Shown here: piece after piece, positions 28,201-38,542 of the stretch | Numbering within the stretch: position 1 is the first letter of the stretch | How the letters are laid out: every line of letters begins with the position of its first letter | Assembly (NCBI GenBank): GCA_000708835.1 | Contig: DF237444.1 | Coordinates: 1 to 64,000 of the forward strand | Reading direction: 5' to 3' | Source: Klebsormidium nitens | Lineage: Eukaryota; Streptophyta; Klebsormidiophyceae; Klebsormidiales; Klebsormidiaceae | Length of the DNA stretch: 64,000 nt | Made by a program: the position numbers and the translations under genes | The notes under the pieces: model-generated | Told to the model about the DNA's origin: nothing | Databases searched by the model: none | What the model saw: only the letters and a program-made list of their open reading frames with translations

Positions 28201-31200
28201 GCAGCGTCCTCTCCTCCTCTTCCTCGCCCGTCCCGGAATGTGCCCCTCGGTGCGGTTTGTGCTCCTCCCAGCGAGTCCCCCTGTGGGCGCCCTCATGGGG
28301 ATGCGACCCGTGATGCTCCTCCGGCAAGTCGTCTACGTCTCCAGGAAACGACGTGGTTCGCACCGGCTGCGGAGTCATATCCACATCGCGGTCTGTTTCC
28401 TCCTCCTCCCAGCGCACCACGCGCGGGCCCGCGGCCTTGCCCTTCTCCGAGAACGCCCGGTTGAAAGAACCGGGGAGCGGGCCGCTGAACCGTGCAGGAT
28501 GCCTCAACGCTGTCGGCGTATCGTCCCTGCCGTGGGGGTCCACGCTCGGACGACTTCCCCCCCCCAAAACGTTCCGCGTCTCCTTCTCGAGCGCCGCCAC
28601 CGGCGCGGGCAGCTTCGGCATCGGCCGCGACATGCGCCGCACCAAAAGGTTCCCACTGCCACTCCCCCGGGGCGTCTCTAGCGGTCTCCGCTCAAGGGAG
28701 CCCATCCGTTGCATCGGGTCCGTGAAGAGCGCGTCTTCCGCCTCAGCAAGTTTGAGCGAGTGTAGTCTGACGAGACGCTCGCGGGAGGACTTCCGGGAGT
28801 GGGCCGTGAGCGGTCGCGGCGAAGCAGGCGCGCCGGGCGGGGGAGGTGCTTTTGGGGGGCTGTGGAGGTCCCACGCGACGCGGATGGCTTCCAGGGCGTG
28901 GGTGATGAACTGGGCGAGGTCGTGCATGCCCTCCAGGTTACTGCACAAAAACGTCGAACAGATCGGGTTCACAGAAAACGTTCATTTTCAATTACAGCTT
29001 CGGGACTGCTGAGAAACCTCCTCGGTTGAGCATCGGTCAGCCCACCTTGGAATATAACATCAGAATGCTCAGAGAATGTACCCACCACGGCAAGACGAAG
29101 AGGAATTTGTTTAATAGCATCCCACACGAACGTGAGTATTGCTCACCAGCAGACAGGTAAGAAGGCGACATCGACGTCGATGTCGGTCAGGCTGCCAAGC
29201 TTCTGGATGCGAAGGTTCATCTGCAATACATGTCAATGGCGTCACTAAAACGGTTTCCTCGTCGACCCCCAACCTTCCCAACTGGAAAGGGACGACACCG
29301 TTGCCTTGATCTATGATTGGCTCTCAGCGGTCACAATCGATGGTCAGTGTCGCCTTTCCCAGCATATCAAAAGGCGGCCACACTTCTTGAGCCTTAAGCA
29401 ATGAGACAGGTTGATGTGCAGCTCCATGCTGACCTGTGCTTTGGACCGTCGGAGCGCTCGCTCTAGTTCGGCCTTGGGCACGTCGTCGGCCAGGTTGCGG
29501 CTCTGCTTCATGTACAGGCGCCACCGCTGAAACGCCTGCAACCAAAAAGGCAGTCAGCACGGCAACATCACTTTCGAAAGACCCCACACAGGTGACCATT
29601 TGGGTTTCTGAAGGATGAAGCAGCAGCTTCCGCGCAAAGCAGTGCAGCAGACAGGGCGCCGGGGGAACTCTAAAATCGAGAGAAAGTGTGGCCTAGTAGC
29701 GTACCGGCCCCACATAGGAGCTGGTGAAGTGGCTCATGAAGCTCTGCTTGAGGGGCGGCAGGAAGTAGCGGTACGTCGAGTCCGGCTGCACACACATCAG
29801 CAGCAACATGTTCAGGCCGCTGAGAATAACACTATAAAGGATCTGTTACTCCGGAATTATGACTTTTCGCAAGAGATACTCCTCGGGCCTGTCATTCCAG
29901 TCAACATCTCCACAAGTCAGCGCGTATGCACAGCTTGTCTCCAATGCAAGCGGAAAAGGCGACAAAAGATGGGCGCCAGCAAGGTGTGCGCGGCTGTCTC
30001 ACCTTGTCTCTCTCGGTCAGGTTCTCCACCACCAGGTTGCCGAGCGACACGCAGATCGCTCGCTGCACAAAAAAAATGGAACAAGTAAGACAGCTGCACA
30101 AGTCAAACGTCGTGGCTAGCTAGCAGGTGGCATCATACGCTCTTTGCCGAGGCCTCAAGTGTCCAAGAACGCTGAGTAGGCAAGCTCAAGCAAACATATG
30201 CTCCTCAACACAAATCTTTGCCGTGCAGGCTAGGACAAAGGTTGCGCACGAAGCGCCTTATTAATCTCTCCTTTCTTGCCATGGCGGCCAAAGCTTCTGA
30301 GTGCAGGAAGGGACACAAGGTGCGCGCGCACCTTTCTGGGCCAGCGGTCGAAGCGCACGTCGATGTTGTGCATGGCGGCCCGGAAGACGGCCTGGTCCTC
30401 GCTCAGCCAGTTGAGCGACTCCGGGCACGTGCCGTACGGCCCGGCCTGGCCCGACGGGTCGAACTCCAGAAAGCGCACCGCGTCCAAGGAGAAGAGCGGG
30501 ATCTGGAGGCAGAAACCGGCGGCAGACAATGAGATCCTCCTTCTTCTTCATTGCCTTTGAGATCAGGGGATCCGAAGCTGCTGGTTGTGCCTTTGAACCT
30601 TAACTGACGTTTGCAAGACGTTTTGTGCAGAAGCTTCGTGTACATTCTGACAGTGGTTTTGGGGTCCCACTCCAATGAGAAAGCAGAAACTTCCGGAGAG
30701 TAACGCGTGGATCGGCGAGCGAGCCTGCGAACCGCTTGAGAGGAAGGAGGAATTCAAGAGGAAAAACCGAAAGGGACCCGCTGACCTTTGCTTGTATCAT
30801 GATGACTGGTCCCTTGCCGCCTTTCGTTTGTTCCGGCGGCGGGCCCGTTTCCTGTGGCGTCAGAGGGCCCTCCATGATGTACGTGGCCTCTGCTTCCGAC
30901 CGGTGGACTCTGCAGCAAAGAGAACGCAGGGTCTTGAACGACATCTGTTGCTCAGGTGTCAGCTGTGCACGTTATATAAGCGCCAAAGACCCCAGCTTTG
31001 GTCCTATATCCGCTTCTCATCGCGCCAGCCTACTGGTGCTTCACATGGGTTGGGATCCAGATGTAACCGTTGCCAGACGATCTTGAAGACACAGCAAAAC
31101 GCAGCGGAATGCGCTCCGGCCCAAGAAGGAAGCAAGTCGTTTAACAGCATTTGAGACAAAGATCGATTGTGCTGCTTACACGGAGGCCAGGTGGGCGAGC

Positions 31201-34200
31201 TCGCCAAAGGCGAAGGGCGACAGGATCAGCTCCACTTTGGAGACGTCGACGGACATGCGAACCAGCTGCAAGAAGCACCGAACAGCGTATCAAGTGAGCA
31301 TCCTGGCCGAAATACAAACCATTTTATGCTACGACGCAATTCGGAAGTCACGTCTTCTTCAAGCAAACCCGTCTGCAGATCATGCTCAATGTCGACGCTC
31401 AGAGCATCGTTCTCATTTTGAGGAAAGCAAGAAATTCGCACCTTGGTGGCTATCTTTGAGACGGGCTGCCGGCAGAGGGCGTGGGAGAGGCGCAGGTGAA
31501 CGCGGCGGATGAGGGGCACCCTGCACGCACAAGGAAACATAAGCCCCTCGACTTCACTGCTTCCATGACTTCTGAGGCTGCGCACTTGCGCTTCAGCTTT
31601 GAAGATCTAGGCCACATCAAGCCCCCCGGGATAAACAGCAGAGGTTACGCCCTCTTCGTACAGATCAGAATATGACCAGAAACCACAAACACCCAATACG
31701 ACGCTGCGAGAGTCACACGGCTTGTACTCCAGCTTTGTCAAAAAGCCTTTTTCTTTGGAGGGGTTTTGCCTCGCACCTGTCTTTGTAGTCGTTGTGGGCC
31801 CCCTTGCCGACCCGCGCCAGGAAGAGCTCAAGCGTGAGCGCCGCCTTGCTGATGTCGAAGCGCAGCGGCGCGAGCAGGCTGTCGTGGTGGGACCGCATCC
31901 ACAGCTCGTCCTCCGACGCCGCCTTCTTGCTCACGGGCAGCTCCTGCAGCGGGCTGCACCGCCAGCGCAAAGCCAGGGTCAGCTCTGGGCTAAGCATCAC
32001 TGAAACGGGTTCCACCACACGTAAGCTCTAGTTTTCTGTTGCTCTACGAATGACCTCGAACCGTTGAGACCCGCACCGATTTTGACAATCTGGCTGCCAT
32101 CGCCGTCCCTTCCGCTTGCCAGGAGCATATACGACCGCAAAGAGAGATCGCAGAACATATCAGTAGACGCCCACCGGTTTGAGTCCATTGTGCAAGCACC
32201 TTCCTCTGCTGCACGTCAGCTCTGTCGTAAAAAGAGTATGTTGCCCACCTGCGCTTGGACAGGTCCTGCCGGTACTCGTCCGAGTGCACGTGCAGCCCGC
32301 TCATGATGACGACCAGCGAGTGCCGGTGCCGCGTCCCGTGCGAGTGCGCCTCAACCTCGCACGCGTGCTCCGCGGGCTTCCGTTTTGACGGGCTCTCAAG
32401 CACTTCTTCCACCTCCGCAAACACGCCCTCGTTCTCGTGGCACGGCACGATGATCCTGACGTCCCCCATGGTGAAGTCCAGGTGCGGCAGCCGCGTCGTG
32501 CGCCGCGCCCGCCGCGCCAGAATTTTCGCTGCGCAGTCGCTCACTTCGTCCGCCAGCGACGCCTTGTACCGCGTCGCCGCGTTCCCCCTCGCCGGGCTCT
32601 GCTGCTCCTGGAAGTACTGCAGCTGCTGCCGCGACATGTGCTCGGGTTGCTGCCCCGGGCCGCGGTCCGGGCTCTCTACCCCTCGCTTAATGGGAACCGC
32701 CTGTCGGAAGAACCGCCCGAGACGTGCAAGCCAGCCATGCTCCTGAATCAAGTCGATGGGTGCCAAGCGGACAGTGCAGGAGAGTCGTTGCCCCGCCGCT
32801 TCCTGCTTGCTGGACGGCTTGGTGATCTTGACGGTTAAACAATCAATCTTGGTCGCCGCCTCGAGCCCCGCGGGGCTCCGTAGCAGCTCCACCGAGCGGA
32901 AAGCCCGCGCAGTTTGAAAGTCCCGCAGGTGCATCGCGCGGCACGTGCCTTCGAGCAGCACCGCCCCCTGCCGCCGCTCTCCGCGCGCCCCGATCTGGAG
33001 AAACGACATCTCCCCGCCCCAGTCCTTGTCCTTCCCGGATGACAGCAACAGGCTCACTTTGGGGCAGTGGATCGCGAGCCCCACCACTCGGTAGCGCGCC
33101 TTGCCGCGGCGCTGAATGCCCCGGGCGCCGCTCAGGATCGCGTCAATCTCCTGCATCTGCAGCCGCAGCGACTCGCTGGGGTCCTCCTGCTTGCGGAACC
33201 AGCGGGAGCGGGCCTCGCCGCGGCGCAGGCGCGCGCACGCCCACCACCGGAACTGCGCAATCTCCTCGGGGCCAAGGCGCGCCTCCAGGTGGCGCAGCGC
33301 CGCCAGCTGCTCCCTGAGACGCAAAGGAGAGCCAGCGTCTGATCCCGTGCCGGAGGTCATATGCAGTCGGAGATCGCCCTTCTCGTGGATTGAAGCGCTC
33401 GCGACTTTCATATCACGTTTCTTTGTCGGGGTTTCGCGTAAGTCTGAGATTGCAGACTGCATGGTTTTACGCCTCTAAGAGCATCGTATGTAGGTCGGAA
33501 GGCCACTGTTGAGCAGTTCTCCCATTGAGCCAAAGATCCACAGTTCACGTACAGAACATGAAAGGGCGTTGAAGGGAGAGCCTGTCACAAAGGGCGAGGT
33601 ACAGCACCTTATACAGCTACAAGCATCAAGACGCCGCAATCTATGGAAGGAAAGCCTTGCGAAGCCCTCACCTGAGGCTCTTTTTTATCTTGGAGAGCCC
33701 CCCCGCTTTGTGTATCTCGGTGTACAGCTCCACGTAGCGTCGTCGCATGGCACGCCGCTCCTCCAGCCGCGGCGGCAGCACGGTCGACCCCACTGACAGC
33801 TTCTTGAACTCGCGCAGCACCGCGGCCCCTGCGTGCTGCCACCACAGCATCGGCGCCGCCCGCACGGTGGCCTGCGGGCGGGGTCCCCGAAACTCCTGGT
33901 ATTTGAGAAACTCGGTGATGCTGCTCACGGAGGCAGTAAGCGCCTTTTGGACGAGCTCGTCCACGCTCGCGATGAGCGCGCCCGCAGTTATCGTCGTTTG
34001 CCACACTTGCTGCCGGCTGGGCGTGTGGCCGCAGAAGATCTGGGGGACGAAGGAGAAGAGTGAGTTGGTGGAAGCAGGGGAGCGATGCGGGAAGTGAGGA
34101 TGCTAGCGAGCGGGGCAAATCAATTAACAGAGATATTACTGCCTCCCTTCTCCCAAAACTCTCGTTCGGAGGCTTCTAAAGCAGGCTGTTCGAACAGACA

Positions 34201-36953
34201 ACAGCCGGTGAACAAACACTTCTTCGCACCACATACATTCGCTTAGATCCAAGTCTTGGCGGACATGAATTTGGTACCCCGACGAGGATTTCAGCGTATC
34301 TGCGACAAGATGTGTGCCGTGAGGTCTGCGCATACACGTAGTCTCGACAGCCAGCTTACTTCTGCTGAAGCGCTCCACCTCCTCAGCACTGACACAGTGC
34401 GCCTCGATGACTCGTCCATCTGGGCAAGAAGAGAAGAAGCTTGAGCCTTCATCACGAACTTGAAACAAAAGCATATCGAAATGTTGAAGTGCTGCAGCAG
34501 TTGTGACTGAGCAACGAAGCTGGAACAATTTCAGATTCTGTCCCGTCTTCCTTACCAACAAGCACGGAGGGTCTTCGCAATCGTGCTTCACGTCCAGCGA
34601 GACGCCTCGAATCCGAATCTCCTGCATCGGAAACAGATTACATTAGCTCGCGACTCTGGCTCTCATGTGCTGGCGCGTAATGCTGCCAGCATAGGGAAAA
34701 TACCTGATCTGCATTCTAAACGCCTCCCTGGAACGACGCTTCTGAAGTCCCGAGACAATGCTGAAGGCATGCAGTTGCATTCTGTTTGATGCTACGATAA
34801 TCAATCAAATGGTCAACTATCGCCCCTCGCCAGGGTGGCAGCCACTCACCTTCTTGACCAGCTTCCTGCAATTGGGGACTTCCTCCCCGGTCTTAGCTTC
34901 AACCATCCTCAGAGAGTCGACAGAGAAGTGCAGCTCCGCATGTGGATCCTGACACACAAGAGGACATCGTCAGGAACTGCCCTTTCGACTTCAAGTGGAA
35001 CCCAATTAAAGAACGAGACGATGGAGACGCCTTCAGTAACTGTCAATGAGAGAAAGAAAATCGAGGCAGGGATTCGCAGCAAGGGAAGGCAGGGAATCCG
35101 GCTTGACATTTTGGTCGGCTACCAGCGCTGATCGGACTTTTCAACGACACCATTGAACCAACTTTATTGAAGATAGGGCGTGAGACGTACCCCGACTTTG
35201 CTGTCGTTCTGGTAGGACGCTGAGACCCTTTCAACGGATAGTTCGAGCTTGGTTAGGAGGATGCGGGCAGCAGGGAGCAGAACACTCCATAGGAGGTGCT
35301 CAACAACGCCTGCACCAGACATGGCAGGTTCATTGTTCCTGTGGCGGCTTGCTTCTCAAAAGAGGAACGAAACAAAACCACGTAATCCTCCCGAAAGTAG
35401 AGGCGACAATTGCAATGCGACTGAGGCAAAGTCCCACCATGAGTATTGATGATCTTAGCCATTGCGCTAGAGACGTTGAGGACAGGAAGTACCTTCTTTT
35501 CGGCTTGGTAAGTCTTGTTTCCACAGGACGGCCTCGACGGCGTCAAGGTACGCCAGCTTCAGGAGCTCCTTCTTTCTGAAGAGACGAGCGTCCAGGTCCG
35601 CAGCGGTGACAGGCTGCAGGACGAACATGCTGCTTGGGTTAAGCTGTGAACACTGCAGATCTCAACGGGGAAGGAGTATCTTGCTGGACAACAGTTTGTG
35701 CCAGATGCAACCTCTGAACATTCTTTTGGCACTCACAGGAGCTGTTCAAGGTGTCAAACGGGGGCTATGAGAACAGCAAGTTTTCGGTCCAACAGGACTC
35801 TTAAAGAAAGACAGAAGTCTAACAAGGGAAACAATCATAAATGGCCCAGTACAAATAGCAGCTGAACGAGCAACCAATGGGGCATTTCTTGCGATTGGAC
35901 AGAGCATCAGGACCGCCACAAATGCATCTTCGAAGTTGGCAGATGCTCACCTCGGGAAAGACTCGTGGATGGGCTTCGAGCCGGACGTCTGAGATCTCGA
36001 TCCCAACAACGTCCAACCGGCACCTTCTCCAGTGTAGAGCGATACGGAAAGAGCCAACCGAAGCTGCCAACGCAAGGCCAGCAGAAATTTAACAACTCAG
36101 ATCTGGGAGCAAGTTATCCTTACAAGTCCGTGCCACTGTCACTGCCCACAGCATCAATGACAGGAGCACAAAACGTGACTGGAGAGCATCAAATTGTCCT
36201 GAGATCTGATTTGTTCAGTTGATCGAGACCAAAGGAGATGGGCAAAATACGAAGCAACATTGTCAGTGATCAATTTACCTTGCTTCGTTAGCATGGGCAG
36301 GTCCAGTTGGTCCATGATCCTTGGCGATATGTGCATGTCGGTCACCAGGATGTAACCTAAACATGACAATTAGCCCAAAATCACTCAGTATGGTTCGCAT
36401 CACAATCATTTGCAGGAAGGCGGTAGCCATAAGCCTGAATTGTCTGTCACGGCAATCCACCGCTTTCCAGATGTTTGTAAGCCATTGGGACGAAGAGGAT
36501 GCTGAGGTAAAATGCGCAAATTTCCCACAATCAGGCAATTGATCAGTTCACACCAACCACAGTGGCCGACTTACCCCTCCATATTGAGCTCCTGACTTGA
36601 TCCTTCTTGATTGTGCCAGTATATCTTTTGAGGGCAATGGAAAGAAGCCCAGCCAGTATCCGGTCTCCAATTAACAGAATAAGTACAAGGGCTGCTAGAC
36701 ACAACCCCAGGAGCATATACTGCTGCCCAGAGACGCGCCAACTAGAGCGGCGCCAGCAAGCAACCCAACCAGTGTATTCTTCCTGTGCCGGACGCTCAAA
36801 CGCAATGCTGTTGATCAACTTCGTCAGTGCAACGGTGATCATATCTTGGACACCTGCAACCGAGGCAACAGCCCGGGCAACAAGTGATGCCAAGGCGTCC
36901 GAAGACATGTTGGCATCAAGCATCTCCATAGATTGGGTCATTATTGCCTGCAT
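3204..36953 (-). CDS. VPS13-family bridge-like lipid-transfer protein (64 exons)
   Basis: VPS13 proteins are long hydrophobic-groove rods that move bulk phospholipid between membranes at contact sites. Following splice sites by eye gives 64 exons, 15,081 coding bases and about 5,026 residues, long for the family (commonly 3,000-4,500). Order: N-terminal membrane segment, chorein-like start, beta-rich bridge, SHR-BD/VAB adaptor region (about 2,280-3,000), low-complexity insert, two C2-like modules (about 3,760-4,095), conserved C-terminal VPS13 region (about 4,100-4,690) and an unrecognised tail. Family identity rests on blocks such as IPYRVENR, PYAWDQ, TKIITITPRFVLMNKSG, SAQVDNQLL, HYLIQSLQEIHKILGS and a Gly-rich late segment. 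The start ATG is the first in frame in exon 1; upstream exons are possible. All junction phases agree, but individual boundaries need transcript support. ATG2 and SABRE-type proteins lack the SHR-BD, so they fit worse. Confidence 0.9.
4618..8803 (-). other. VPS13-like gene, exons 56-63: conserved C-terminal VPS13 region and PH-like module
   Basis: Exons: 8803-8609, 8282-8064, 7635-7373, 7100-6906, 6609-6408, 5974-5702, 5407-5221, 4858-4618. Recognisable blocks in family order are LAGVGLSVVDHVPREI, SAQVDNQLL, FLFMLQEVDLHLEEDFVDAL, RWYFERFCIRPVRV, SALGFPLVSFTTAPLRL, HYLIQSLQEIHKILGS, a GVLDFFTEPAKA segment and a Gly-rich amphipathic run (GLVGAVTKPLSGIF) typical of the ATG2/VPS13 C terminus that contacts membranes. 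The last two exons (ALLMTDQRVIYFDIRSHKAK, then a beta-rich segment) fit the terminal PH-like fold. Confidence 0.88.
9091..10110 (-). other. VPS13-like gene, exons 54-55: end of C2-A, coiled segment and C2-B
   Basis: Exons 10110-9541 and 9300-9091. Exon 54 first completes C2-A (WYTLGRRNARDRVSGRIRL), then has a short Gln/Glu-rich helix (about residues 3,892-3,915) and a Lys/Arg-rich linker, and then starts a second C2-like module (VGQLAVKVVEARHLSS, CDAYVVVGC, HDSYFPVWNEAFVFDG). Exon 55 completes C2-B with GADVFVGEVNVPV and RYQWLTLQKRTEKDRVTG. The intron lies at the same place in both modules, just before or after the xGxDVFxGE strand, consistent with a tandem duplication. Loop acidic residues are again incomplete. 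Confidence 0.75.
10592..12952 (-). other. VPS13-like gene, exon 53: 700-residue disordered insert plus start of C2-A
   Basis: A single 2,361-bp exon (residues about 3,057-3,843). Most of it is Ser/Pro/Glu/Arg-rich with RRxS-type phosphosite-like motifs (for example RRSLS, RRNQS, RRFS) and no predicted fold. Only its end is ordered: from about residue 3,760 a C2-like strand series begins (DLVVRLVSAEGLASKREH, NPYCVVEVEL, TTQPQWNEELAF, VGRDVFLGE). The usual calcium-binding Asp in the loop before PY is replaced by Asn-containing CNPY, so lipid binding, if any, is probably calcium independent. It sits between the adaptor region and the C-terminal VPS13 region. Confidence 0.75.
13160..19581 (-). 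other. VPS13-like gene, exons 40-52: SHR-BD / VAB adaptor-binding region
   Basis: Exons: 19581-19476, 19139-18961, 18511-18313, 17944-17868, 17369-16972, 16676-16415, 15994-15830, 15575-15420, 15176-15017, 14763-14549, 14263-14139, 13865-13737, 13313-13160. This is the best-conserved part. Diagnostic blocks are YRIINQTGLALFYWAG at its start, IFSKYWIMNRTNLLLYFAA, RTKIITITPRFVLMNKSG, IPYRVENRC, QAIPYAWDQ and VYADGATRVLSFSD. In characterised VPS13 proteins this segment is a set of repeated beta modules that bind organelle adaptors, often through Pro-X-Pro peptides. The recurring Asn in each module fits that fold. Which adaptor is recognised cannot be told from sequence. Confidence 0.88.
19782..33313 (-). 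other. VPS13-like gene, exons 9-39: central bridge region
   Basis: Exons: 33313-32249, 31989-31777, 31517-31442, 31265-31180, 30909-30786, 30502-30332, 30062-30003, 29785-29705, 29535-29434, 29220-29147, 28940-28115, 28007-27889, 27560-27530, 27235-27134, 26878-26751, 26490-26389, 26044-25933, 25671-25609, 25220-25100, 24798-24630, 24292-24211, 23979-23905, 23703-23494, 23280-23185, 22907-22611, 22223-22053, 21799-21630, 21324-21174, 20760-20548, 20250-20104, 19844-19782. The translation (about residues 448-2281) is mainly alternating polar/hydrophobic strands with disordered inserts, the largest in the exon at 28940-28115 (Pro/Ser/Arg/Glu-rich). This is what a repeating beta-groove lipid conduit should look like. 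The 31-bp exon and the 26044-25933 donor are the least certain joins. Confidence 0.7.
25090..25104 (-). other. Probable GC-AG splice donor in the VPS13-like gene
   Basis: The exon 25220-25100 ends CCAAG and is followed by GCAAGC instead of GT. The reading frame across it (leftover G joined to AC at 24798) continues a clean translation, and no GT donor nearby keeps the frame. GC donors with an AG|GCAAG context are the known minor class of U2 introns. Confidence 0.65.
33672..36953 (-). other. VPS13-like gene, exons 1-8: membrane segment and chorein-like N terminus
   Basis: Exons: 36953-36575, 36356-36279, 36063-35951, 35613-35493, 35309-35191, 34948-34850, 34621-34556, 34039-33672. Exon 1 encodes an amphipathic leader and a hydrophobic stretch at residues 79-96 (LLGLCLAALVLILLIG core), followed directly by a helix ending in KKDQVRSSIWRG, which occupies the place of the canonical VPS13 start helix and its IWxG turn. 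The next exons give alternating beta strands with spacing like the chorein N domain, including SFRIALHWRRCRLDVVGIEI and a block resembling the NVxIRYE strand. Exon 8 has the WW-containing segment (MLWWQHAGAAVL) and a YVELY motif seen in VPS13 proteins. The match to canonical chorein-N is divergent. Confidence 0.75.
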
Positions 36954-38542
36954 TGCTTGCAAGAATTGACACCATTTCTTCCTGTGCTACCCCAGTCCTG
37001 CCCCAACGACTTGAATGATTCCATGCACTGCATGTTGCCTTCTTGCCAGAAACCGTCAAGGTGCCGGAAGGTGTGCGGCATTAAGTAAATCGGCTTGATG
37101 GCGTTCATCAACGATCTACCACCTCGAAAGATGGAAACCATCGTCTTTCAATTGCACCTTCAGTGCATGGGCACTCGAGTGACCCCGCCCATCTGTAGGA
37201 TAGGTACACGACGCGCCATGGCGCCTCCGCCTAGCAGCTTCCGATCGTCATCGAATGCCAGCATGTGTCTTGTCTTGGCGGTAGCCGGTGTCCATCCCCG
37301 GTCTGGACAACAGGCGGGACGGCTAGAAAACCATCACATCGAGTGATTTATGTCAAGCTTCTGAGACCATCAAGATCATCCTTTTCAAGACGACCGTCAA
37401 AGAACCGTCAACTCAGAAGCCCCCCGGCCGCCGCCACAACAACAGTATTGTTCCGGGCCAGACAGGAGGGCACTCCCTCCCAAACGCACACGTTGGATGC
37501 CAACAAGCAGGGTGCGCATGCGCGCGCGGGCTGGACACCAAACCCCTGCAGCATGCAACCCAGACTCACGGTCCGTATTGAGAAAACCCCTCGTAAAGCC
37601 ATTTTGGTTTTACGAGCAAATCGTTCGATGTCCGTAGATCCGTATTGGACAAATTTATTGTTTTCGCTGGGGCCGTATTGGAGGATTTGCTCGATGCGGA
37701 GAATGCCCTATCGAGCGATTTGCTCGATTTTTGGACCGAGGCGCCTAGATCTCCGGTACTTTCAGGGGTCGGTCCGGACGATCTCCGCCGTCGAACCAGG
37801 TGACCGCCGCGACCCACAACATCGGTCCACACGACCGCCTGGATCGCGGTACATAAAGGACGGTACCCCTATGGGTGGATGGTCGGGGCGGCGGGCGGCT
37901 GCAACTCCCCAGGGACACCGGACCCTTCCACCTCTAGACTAGTAGTTTGGGGACCGTGGCACCCGAGAAGCAACCGGGCCCTCCCTGTGACATTAGGGTC
38001 TCGCGGGCAACCGGCGAACAACCGGGCAACTCCATAGGGCAACCGGGCCTTCCCGCCTTAGGGTTACACCACTGCGAGTGACAACCGGGCAAGTACTTTT
38101 TCTTTTAGTGTGTGCCCGGGGCTTTCCAAAAATCAAGACTTTTTCCCAATAGGCGCTACCAGAAAACGAGCAATTTGATCGATACCCGGCCGGCCGTATC
38201 GAGCAATATGTTCAATATGCTTCCGATGGCTTTACGAGAGGTTTTCTCGATACGGCCGTGAGTCTGGGTTGCAGCATGAGATTCTCGAGATTGAAGGTGT
38301 TCAAAGCGCGGCACAGAATGAAGCTCTCGAGTGGTTCCAACAGCTGTTCTCTTCAAGTTTAACACTGACAGGGCCAGTCGTTTTCTTATCAGTGAACTCA
38401 CCACCATTTTGATGTGGCAAGCCCTTCTGAATCCCGCCGAAGCATGTGGTGTCGCTCATGCACTTGGGCTTGGTGAGCGCTGCTGCTAATTAACGTTGTT
38501 ATTCAAGTTGTGTGTTAAGGGCCAGGCTTCAATCTGTGGACA
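36954..38542. other. Divergent intergenic region between VPS13-like gene and MRPL46
   Basis: About 1.6 kb between two start codons. It must hold the promoters of both genes. Its middle is occupied by the inverted-repeat element at 37555-38272. I see no strong TATA box or other motif I would defend, and no additional coding exon. Confidence 0.5.
37555..38272. mobile_element. Non-autonomous inverted-repeat DNA element with AGCAT target duplication
   Basis: The left end (37555-37601) and the reverse complement of the right end (38227-38272) match over about 46 bases with one indel and two substitutions; both begin GCAACCCAGACTCACGG and end CTCGTAAAGCCA. The sequence AGCAT lies immediately outside each end (37550-37554 and 38273-38277), a perfect 5-bp direct duplication; reading the ends one base longer gives a 3-bp GCA duplication instead. 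The interior has no transposase frame. It carries repeated GCAACCGGG units (about 37970-38090) and several CGAGCAA(A/T) subterminal motifs. Its size and structure fit a MITE. Confidence 0.75.

Noticed and set aside
3204-36953. ATG2 or SABRE/Hobbit identity for the giant gene
   Set aside because: The SHR-BD/VAB blocks and the VPS13-specific C-terminal order are present; those families lack them.
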